Of a DNA stretch of 64,000 nt, positions 56,598-64,000 are shown piece after piece. The DNA lies in assembly GCA_015501055.1 (NCBI GenBank), contig JADNYV010000174.1:1-64000 (forward strand), given 5' to 3'. The translations under genes were made by a program, and so were the position numbers. The first letter of the stretch is position 1. Each line of letters opens with the position of its first letter. Below the pieces are notes generated by a model. The model saw only the letters and a list, made by a program, of their open reading frames with translations, was not told where the DNA came from and did not search any database. This DNA is from Mucidula mucida. Lineage: Eukaryota > Basidiomycota > Agaricomycetes > Agaricales > Physalacriaceae.

Positions 56598-56970
56598 TTC
56601 CATATCCCACGCAAAACCAAACCAGACCATCAGCGGCTTGTACATATCGACTGGCTTATCCATAGACACACTGAAAGCATGCTCTGGGACTGTGTTGCCT
56701 GGTCCAGAAGGAGGGAATATCCAGGTGCCGTTGCAAACACCCAAATTACACAGACATTGAGAGTTGCAATAAGCCTTTATAATGGTGACTAGAGTCTCAG
56801 AGAACATGTCTCCCCCAACAATACTATGAAATTTGTGTTTGCATGCTAGAAGAACAGTCTCGGGTTGTGGTGCCATGGCAGTTAAAGACAAAGGGAGTTA
56901 AAACAAAAGAAAAGAAATTATGAAGTTGATTACATGACTCAGTGCGTAGGTCAATCAATACTTGGTGAAT
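56598..56970 (-). pseudogene. 5' end of AAA-like copy 4
   Basis: The start at 56876 encodes APQPETVLLACKHKFHSIV, then PVDMYKPLMVWFGFAWDM, after which gypsy sequence follows. The upstream region to about 56968 matches that of the 38336 gene, with the E-box mutated to CATGTA. The middle of the gene is deleted and the 3' end lies at 51950-52216. Confidence 0.8.
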
Positions 56971-56983
56971 ATGTTTTACAAAA

Positions 56984-57198
56984 TGTAAGCTGTAGATACA
57001 CTGTTGACATCCGGAGGGTCCAAAAGAACACAAATAGCAATATAATTGAGTCCAAATGGGACCACGGGGACCCGTTGGGTGTAAGAACGGATAATAACAA
57101 AGTCAATAGTCGTAGTATGAGTGTAAGTAAAGATTGTGTGTCAGCAATCGGCATAAGGTCCATGCGGAATATGTCCATATTGGGAACTCCTCCTTACA
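56984..57198 (-). mobile_element. 3' LTR (215 bp) of a second gypsy element
   Basis: On the minus strand it starts TGTAAGGAGG and ends CAGCTTACA, with TGTAAG..CTTACA inverted ends. A polypurine tract TTGAGGGGGAGAA precedes it. It differs from the 530-bp LTR family. It inserted in the promoter side of AAA-like copy 4. No 5' LTR is found in the window. Confidence 0.75.
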
Positions 57199-57243
57199 TT
57201 CTCCCCCTCAAGACCAAGTCATTGACAAAGGTCTTGACTCCAA

Positions 57244-58848
57244 TTACTCCGACTCAATGGGCGACAATTTGTCAGGCACATTGTCTGACGCACCTTCCAA
57301 ATCCGCGGACGCAGCAATAGTGTCTGCCATCACTACGTCCTTTCCACCCCCGGTCTTTGTTTGTTGCGCCTTGTCGTCAAGTTCCCTCTGGTGCGTCAAA
57401 ACCCGTCGCCATCGATAAAATGCCAGATTGATCGCCGGCCATCCAAGCAGATTCGGCAACCAGTATGCAAGTGCTCCTTCGCTCTTGGGTGGCATACCAA
57501 AAACCACAAGTTGTTCTGGTACGCTTCGCAGTATGAATTCCCACTCTCTCTGCTCATCCTCCATGAGCGTAGATTCCAAAAACATTACACACTGCATTGC
57601 CCATGGCCACGCATCCGCAACCATCTGCGATGAGACACCGACTTCCACAAAGAATTGGGCCAGCGCGCGTACTTCAAGATTGTCAACCTTCTCGACTGGG
57701 AACGGCCGAGGACTGAATACTGCTGCAATGGACGCCTCCGCCGCTGCGACCAGCTCAGTGTACAGTCCAACACAGGCAATCAGCTGCGTGGCTGTCAGTA
57801 TGAAACATTGACGGTTACAGTTTGTCATTATCTGCTTCTTTGTATCCGGCGCTAACACTGTCACCAGCTTGTGGCCGCGTACACTGCATACACTGCATAG
57901 GTCCACGAAGCCCTTGTCATTGGAGACGTGGACCCCTGAAGCTTGGTCTATGCAGGCAGTCCCCGCGACCCATCCGACAAATTCTAATTTGTTAGCCTTG
58001 AAATCCACCGATTCAGGCCGTTTGATCTTCTTGAACTGGTGATTGACCGAGACGGTAAGCAGCCGTTTTGCAGCGTCCTGTGTACAACCACGAGCCTGAT
58101 GCCACCTAGGAAAACCCTTCGCACTTTCCGCGCGCACATGTTTCAGTGCTGGGGTAAGGGAAATTGTGCCATTTGTCGCAAACTCCCAGTGCTCAGTCAG
58201 CTATAGGACTGCCTGCAACAGGAAGTACACCTCGTAGTTGCCCGGAGTACGCGCACTCTGCAACAGCGCCTTTGCTTTCTGCAAGTCATCCGAGAATGCT
58301 GGATCTGCGAATATAGTCTTCTCGGTCGCATCATCTGCTAGGTATTCGACGATAGTGACTGTCACTGCCGCTTCCCGTAGGCCAGTCCTCTTGTCAGCTG
58401 CAGTTAATTGCAATATGTGATCCGCCGCCGGAACAAGGTACGCTAACTCCTGGGGTGCCTTCAGGATGTTGAACTGTGACTTGGCTGGATCCTCGCCATA
58501 CACCATAATGATTTCTGGTAGGGCCCGCTCCTCTGTCAGCTCCGCATCATTGCTAATATACTGCTTAGCCAAGGCAATTACGTCTGCGACCATCTTAGGG
58601 TGTGTGCAGTAGGCTGGCTCCGGTGTGTCTGCGCGTGGGCGCTTACGATTCAGGCAATCCACATCAGACGGTGTGGCCGCCTTGAGGTTTGTGTTCTCAG
58701 ATCGCAGCTGCTGGATGTCGTGCTTGAGTTGAGCGATAACTTCTTCCGCATTGGCCAGGTCGTCCTCCACGCTACCCAAGAACGCGCGATACTGTGCATC
58801 CCTGGCTGCAATGAAGGTGGGTTCCCGCCTCTCCTGTGGTTCGTTCAA
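57244..58848 (-). pseudogene. Extra 534-codon frame between pol and the 3' LTR
   Basis: The reading frame from 58848 to 57244 is interrupted once, by TAG at 58201-58203 (QAVL stop LTEHW). The first part has a coiled-coil-like stretch (VEDDLANAEEVIAQLKHDIQ) and a basic KRPRAD patch. The second part has FEFVGWVAG-like, WEFILRSVPEQLVVFGMP and LPNLLGWPAINLAFYRWRR. It is not gag, protease, reverse transcriptase or integrase and has no signal peptide or strong membrane anchor. Additional frames in this position are known in some plant and fungal gypsy elements. Its function is unknown. Confidence 0.6.
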
Positions 58849-59350
58849 ATGAACTCAATAGTCGTCACAGGTCTAACAGTCCCCCAAAGGATGACTAATC
58901 ACCCCGCAACAACTGTTGTACTTGAATGCCAACTGGGGCATACAATAGTCGGGACGGAACGAGGTACCACCACAACCACCGCCGCGACCACGACCACGCC
59001 CATCAGCACCACAAAATGTGGTACCACGCACACGACCACAGAGAAAATTTGACGACAACATAAGGAACAGTAAGCTGGGGTGAATTCAGCACGACACTGC
59101 TATCACCTCACTTGAACTATTTTAAGTCTCGATCTGCCAAGCTGTGAGTTAAGTTCCACCTGGCTAACACATCGTCCTCATGTTGTACACCCGGCAAAAA
59201 TCATAAATTGATCCTTATGCGCCCCACGCGCATGTGCGGGACGCGTCTTCACACTGTGCCGAATTCCCATGACTGTATATGGTCATTTGGCACAGCCACC
59301 AAAGGCCCAGGTAGTATTACACCACTCTAGGTTCATCCCGTTTTACGCGC
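58849..59350 (-). other. Spacer between pol and the extra frame
   Basis: A short minus-strand frame (59061-58873) has a GRGRGGGCGG stretch. No domain is recognised. It probably contains the start region or an intron for the extra frame. Confidence 0.35.
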
Positions 59351-60900
59351 TCAAGCGCGTTTTGCAGGTGTTTTTGGTGTCGCATGGGCAGGCTTTGGTA
59401 AGTCCTCCCAATCCTTGACATCCTTCAACTTTAGATACTCATCAAGTGCTTTTAGGTCCTTGACTTCCTTGAGCGGTTTGAACGTCTCATTGCCCGACGT
59501 CCACTGGACGTGGAACCAGATCTTTGTCCGCCGCCACTCATGGTCTTCAATCCCCTCGACAAAGAACTCCACATCAGGCGGTGCGCCAAAGTCATATGGT
59601 TTGGGCGCGCTACAATCAGGAAACAGTAGTATGTCCGTCTCTTCATATTGGCGGAGCAAGCTAACATGGAACTTATTATGTAGGCGTTGTTTCACCAGTG
59701 TTTCAGGCAATTCCAGCATGTACATTGACGTTGCTGGGAACACCTCCTCCACTGTGTACGGCCCAATGAACTTAGGTAAGAGTTTTTGAGCTCTTCCCTT
59801 TAGGAAATTAATATTCTGAGTTGATAGGTACACCTTTGACCCAGGCTTAATCTCCGGCTCCTCACGATGCTTCTTGTTTGCTTGGTGAGTCTGAAACATG
59901 TGTGCTGCGATAATGGCCTCATGCGCGTCATACAGATGCTGCATGGCCTGTATCCCAAACACGCAAATTCCAGATTGAACATTGGGGAATTCTGGGACCT
60001 CTCAAATCATTGACGGGACGTAGCTGTACATGAGCTCGAAAGGTGCAAATCCCGTTGTTTTATTAATACTTGTGTTTAGTGCAAACTCAACTAACAGAAT
60101 CTTTGCTAGCCAGTCCTTCTGATCCGCGTGTATAGCCCCTCTGAAGATCTGAGCAACTGAACAATTAGCTCGTTCCATTATTCCATCCGTCTGTGGATGA
60201 ACAACGTCAATATCAGTAACTTGGCATCCAACAAGCAATGAAGTTGCCGTCACCACGTCAACGTAAACTTAGAGTTGCGGTCAGACACAATTGATTCCGG
60301 CAACCCGTGCAGTCGGACGATCTCCCGCAAAAAGATCAATAACAGATCTGTCGCCGTATTTATGGTATGTACCGGTATTAGGTGCACCTGCAATGTTAAT
60401 TGACAGATGATCACCCATAGATAATTGTATCCCTGCACTTCTGGAAATGGACCAATGAAGTCCATCACGATAGACCGCCACTCTCCAGTTGGCACGGGCA
60501 GTGGATGTAACTTTCCAGCTGGTGCTTGATATCTTCCTTTAGCTGTCTGGCATGTCTGACATGTTCGGCAGAACTTATCGACCATTCCAGCTATCTTTGG
60601 CTACCAGTACCAGTGTCAAACATAATCAGATGTGCGTTGAGCACCAAAATGTCCTACTGTCTGGTGAGCTGTTTCTAGTATTGCTTCCCGTAGAGAGCGT
60701 TGACCTGCAGGCGACTTTGGGATACATAGAACATGTTCGCTGCCTAGGTTATTTGTGAAGATCAACCCCTTGGTTACTGAAAACCGTGGATAATCATCAG
60801 GCTTCTTGATGATTTTACTGAATAACGGATCCTCAGAGTATCACTGCCGGATATCAGCAAGGAACTTGTCATCTGTTTCCAGTGTCAGTGGCATCATTTC
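59351..60900 (-). pseudogene. Decayed gypsy pol (integrase to C-terminus) of the second element
   Basis: Minus-strand pieces in order are a GHFGAQRTSDY..CRTCQTCQTAKG integrase finger (with stops), the core MDFIGPFPEVQGYNYLW, LPESIVSDRNSKFT and HPQTDGIMERAN. Then LLPKFIGPYTVEEVFPA (GPY motif) is followed by a chromodomain-like EFFVEGIEDHEWRRTKIWF, then HVQW. Frames change near 60255 and 59970. The upstream end is cut at 60900 by another LTR. Confidence 0.85.
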
Positions 60901-61930
60901 TGTTATGAATTGCCATATTTTCACATTTTCAATCTTATCATATCTTATCGGGAGGCTTGTCTTATCAACCAACGACTGTTTCATCATCTATTTCATCACC
61001 GATCATACTCCTTTTCATTGCCGAAGCCGTACTCATGTCGGACACACGCCCAACACATGAATGACATCATACATGCCGATACCTCATGAACTCCCTATTG
61101 TATACACACCACCAACACTCGTAGCACACATGGTTGTTTCAGTATTATTACTTACATGCAGTTACCACTCGTATTTAATGGTTTCACAGACTAGTAGCAT
61201 ACAACACTGGGTCAAGGGCGTGGAGTTATCCCTAGCGGAAACACGTATGGACAAGGAGTCCCAAACACAGGCTTACTAGTATATAAGCAGTAGTGTAGTA
61301 TCATTGTACTTTAGTTCCGATCTCGTTTATACACCTGGCCTAGCCTAGTCTTACGAACACGAACACCTTCTTCCTTAAGTTCTTGCTGTGGTACCTGGTT
61401 GAGTCTTGTGGCTTAGTCAGTCGCTAACAGAAGATCGGAACTACTTTCTACCACCTACCACACATCCCTGATCGTCAATCAGCACTTCGCTGTTTGATTA
61501 TCACACATTCCCCATCCCCTTTCCTGTTTACAGATTAACAGAATCCTAATCCCAGCGCACATCCACATATGTGTGTATTGGTCCCAGTAGCGCCGGCTAA
61601 CCGTTAGAGATAACTGCCTCGGGTGCTGGAAGTAGCCGCTCTCACGAGAACAAACTTTTGGCAGTTGCACTTCGCGCTGTTTATGGGTGAACCCCGTTCC
61701 CAGGAAAACTTCGGCTTACCTCACACCAGAGGGACGTCGGCTGGGCAATTGTGAACTTATGACGAGCTCTTGGGCTCCGTAGATATGTAGTCAGTAGTTG
61801 GTAAAATAGCGTAGACAGTTACGATACCTACCTACTTTACTTACCTTATGATACACATCATCATTCCCCACCCTACCAAGTCCTAAATTCTATTTCAGAT
61901 CTAGGCAACTCCTCCTTATTCATCCAAACC
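60901..61930 (+). mobile_element. Gypsy 5' LTR plus leader fragment
   Basis: The LTR is 60901-61429 and the leader runs to about 61930, matching 26631-27655 of the first gypsy element. Homology stops after TCCTTATTCATCCAAACC. No gag is present. Confidence 0.85.
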
Positions 61931-64000
61931 ACCAGCTCCGGGTTCTACATAAAGGTAATGGTCAATTCATGAGCGCTTTAGTCTTACTGGATTCCAGGTG
62001 TCGACTCATGCCTCAGCGCACTGGCAAGCACGCCTACTTCAGGTCTGCGGCTTCCAATGCTACAAAACTCAGTCCTACGTATAGTAACAAAAGCGATAAT
62101 GTCAATGGGAGTACGTCCAGTGATCATATTGCGTCGAATGCAGATCAAACAAGACGCAAGAAAGTAATCATAACTGGGCACAGGAACGTACAGACATGAA
62201 ATGTGCATGATATGCATGGAGCACTTGTCGGACGTCATCCTGCGCTCCCACAGCATAGTCACATTGTTTGACCGCCACCGATTCCAACTGCAGTACTATG
62301 ACCGGAGTGTAGTCGCCGTTTCCACCGCCGTCGACCTCTTGACAGAAGAAGGACAGAAACTGTTCATATTGATGGTGTGGCGCCGCCTCAATCCCGAGGA
62401 CCTCGGGCTTTGCAATGTTGTCCAAGATTCGTGGACGTTGTGTACAAACTCTCAATCGGCCCTCCAAACTCACGGAAGAGAATGGCTCCCACAACTGGCG
62501 CAAAATCTTCTACAATCAGCGAATGAACATCAAGCATGAGGAGTACACGCTCAAAGAGATCGTTTCCGCCAACCTGGTCAGATTGGTATACATCCTGATA
62601 GTATTGGTTCTCATTCACGGTCAGGCATGCTATAAAACCTGCAGCCGCTACTTGTCTGGCGCTACAAATGCTCCAGACGTTGGACACTATAGTACAGCGA
62701 TTATGACGTGAATTTATCTCTTTGATAATGGACAACATGCTTTGTGATTTCTGCCCAGGTACACACGACAAGACAAGATTGTTCTTTATGCCATGCATCC
62801 ATGTAAGCTGCGGGTATGATGGTGAGGTCCAACGTCTCTTTTCTCTAACTGATGTTAATGCAGACACCAGGTTATTGACACTGGCTCCTTCATCTTTGAT
62901 TGCTTTACCGAATTCACCGCACAAGCTCTGTCTCCTTTCACCCGTGTAGATGCTCGCGAGTGTGTTTGTCATGTTATATTGATGTTCATAGCCTGTTTTT
63001 TCTCAGATGTGTTCCCCAAAGCATACCCTCTATTGAGGACCTATCTCTTGCAAGATAGAGCGTCACCCTGTGGCGTGGATAGGCAGATACAGTGTTCGGC
63101 AGTTCCCGATCGTGGCATTAACAGTTTGAACAGCTCCGCTTTGACTACAAATTGCCTTCCATCTTCATGCTCCATTATGCAGAGTACCCCAGCATTGCTC
63201 ATCATTCAAGTGTGCTACCGTTAGCAAGACTCCTCTGGAGTCAAGCCCCAACCAAAGATGATGAAAGCAGGAAGAAGAGGCACAGTAAAGGAAGCGAAGA
63301 AGAAGACCAGGGAACATGCCAATACATGGAAAGCATCTCTGTTCCTTGGGTATACAATTATAGGTTTTTCCCCATGCATGCGATGTCCTGGTTAGTCCTG
63401 GTTTCTGTCTTCTTACACGGCCCATGCTCGAAGCTGAGAAATGCCGGGCATCAGCCGAATGCAACTTGCGCCTGACAATCACGTTTGACTTTGTTTCTTC
63501 ATGGATATCGTGCCTGCAACAACAAACCGCATCTCACAACAAAGCAGAGAAGGAGATAAGGGCTTCCTTCCACTTGTTTACTCGTGACTCACACTCCGAC
63601 GCCCCAGCGCCCTGCTCTATGTATGAAGATAAACTTGGCGGCTCGAGAAAGATCCAACATTGAACACATTTCTTCTATTCCTAAGAATATGTCCTCTCTC
63701 TGTCAAACAGCGGCTGAAATGCTCTGTAGTTGGGTAAATAAGATCTCTTATTCGCTGAATCTATTTTCCTCAACTCTGGAAATTCTAATGTTCTCATCTA
63801 CTATGATCGTCGTCTCGATGATTCTATGACCGCTTCCTACCTTGTTCCCATTCTGCTATTGTCCTCCAATGGTGCTTGATACCGATCTAGACAACACATA
63901 AACAGCACGACTTCCCGGCTCTAGCCGCCACTACAATCAATTCGGCGAAGCGACGACCCACTGAGGCTACATCAAGGTCCGGTCTTATTTGGTTCTCTCC
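61931..64000. other. 2-kb terminal stretch, no confident gene
   Basis: Open frames on both strands compete (plus 62201-62539, minus 62388-62972). None shows a known domain. Possible splice signals are present but no consistent model was found. Confidence 0.35.
62388..62972 (-). CDS. Hypothetical open frame, 194 codons
   Basis: The frame includes FGKAIKDEGASVNNLVSAL, CSARQVAAAGFIACLTVNEN and ERVLLMLDVHSLIVEDFAPV. Composition is protein-like with helical stretches, but no family is recognised. It may continue in the overlapping frame at 62168-62503 through an intron. It may also be chance. Confidence 0.3.
   Translation of the reverse strand: MTNTLASIYTGERRQSLCGEFGKAIKDEGASVNNLVSALTSVREKRRWTSPSYPQLTWMHGIKNNLVLSCVPGQKSQSMLSIIKEINSRHNRCTIVSNVWSICSARQVAAAGFIACLTVNENQYYQDVYQSDQVGGNDLFERVLLMLDVHSLIVEDFAPVVGAILFREFGGPIESLYTTSTNLGQHCKARGPRD

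Noticed and set aside
61965..62540. Possible BTB-domain gene on the plus strand
   Set aside because: Neither the expected BTB core pattern nor a consistent splice model could be recovered.
1..64000. CRISPR arrays, bacterial operons, riboswitches and replication origins
   Set aside because: No regularly spaced repeats or bacterial signals were seen; introns and gene families show a fungal nuclear genome.

Overview
The window looks like a basidiomycete fungus, most likely an Agaricomycete. Genes on both strands carry many 45-60 bp introns with GT..AG ends and branch-like CTAAC/CTTAAC sequences. There are expanded F-box/leucine-rich gene families of the mushroom type, a fungal double-GATA factor, chromodomain Ty3/gypsy elements and hAT transposons. 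Coding and repeat segments have roughly 50% GC. All functional calls are from motif recognition by eye; no database search was run.

Region 1 (1-11.7 kb) is a normal gene neighbourhood: a decayed F-box/LRR gene with MITE-like and hairpin insertions beside it, an MFS sugar transporter, a ribonuclease H2 subunit C, an alpha/beta hydrolase and a mitochondrial-type short-chain dehydrogenase. Several genes could be spliced by eye into phase-consistent reading frames.

Region 2 (11.5-32.6 kb) is a large inverted duplication. Arms of about 3.55 kb (11492-15050 and 29102-32649) face each other across about 14 kb. Each arm holds a full F-box gene. The left arm is continuous with complete neighbouring genes, while the right arm cuts both of them and also cuts a gypsy element in its protease, so the right arm is the derived copy. 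The spacer holds a small hypothetical gene, an intact 835-residue F-box gene, a centrin gene, and a nest of transposons: an LTR element (target duplication GAGCA) whose 3' LTR was hit by two different hAT elements, each with its own perfect 8-bp target duplication, followed by a gypsy LTR and gag.

Region 3 (32.6-40.7 kb) holds a SnoaL-like gene and a cluster of genes and fragments of one family. The family has an unknown cysteine-containing N-terminal domain joined to a predicted AAA-ATPase-like P-loop domain. At least seven copies or pieces occur between 34.7 and 57 kb, with one clearly intact member. Three members keep a CACGTG E-box 40-55 bp before the start codon.

Region 4 (40.7-49.9 kb) holds one clear gene, a GATA transcription factor with a DUF1752-like N-terminal motif and two zinc fingers, flanked by long stretches with no recognisable gene.

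Region 5 (49.9-64 kb) is a transposon graveyard. Two more copies of the AAA-like family are broken, one by a P-loop frameshift and one by a chromoviral gypsy element that is itself hit by a hAT copy in its polypurine tract. A second, different gypsy element carries an extra 534-codon frame between pol and its 3' LTR. The last 2 kb has no confident gene.
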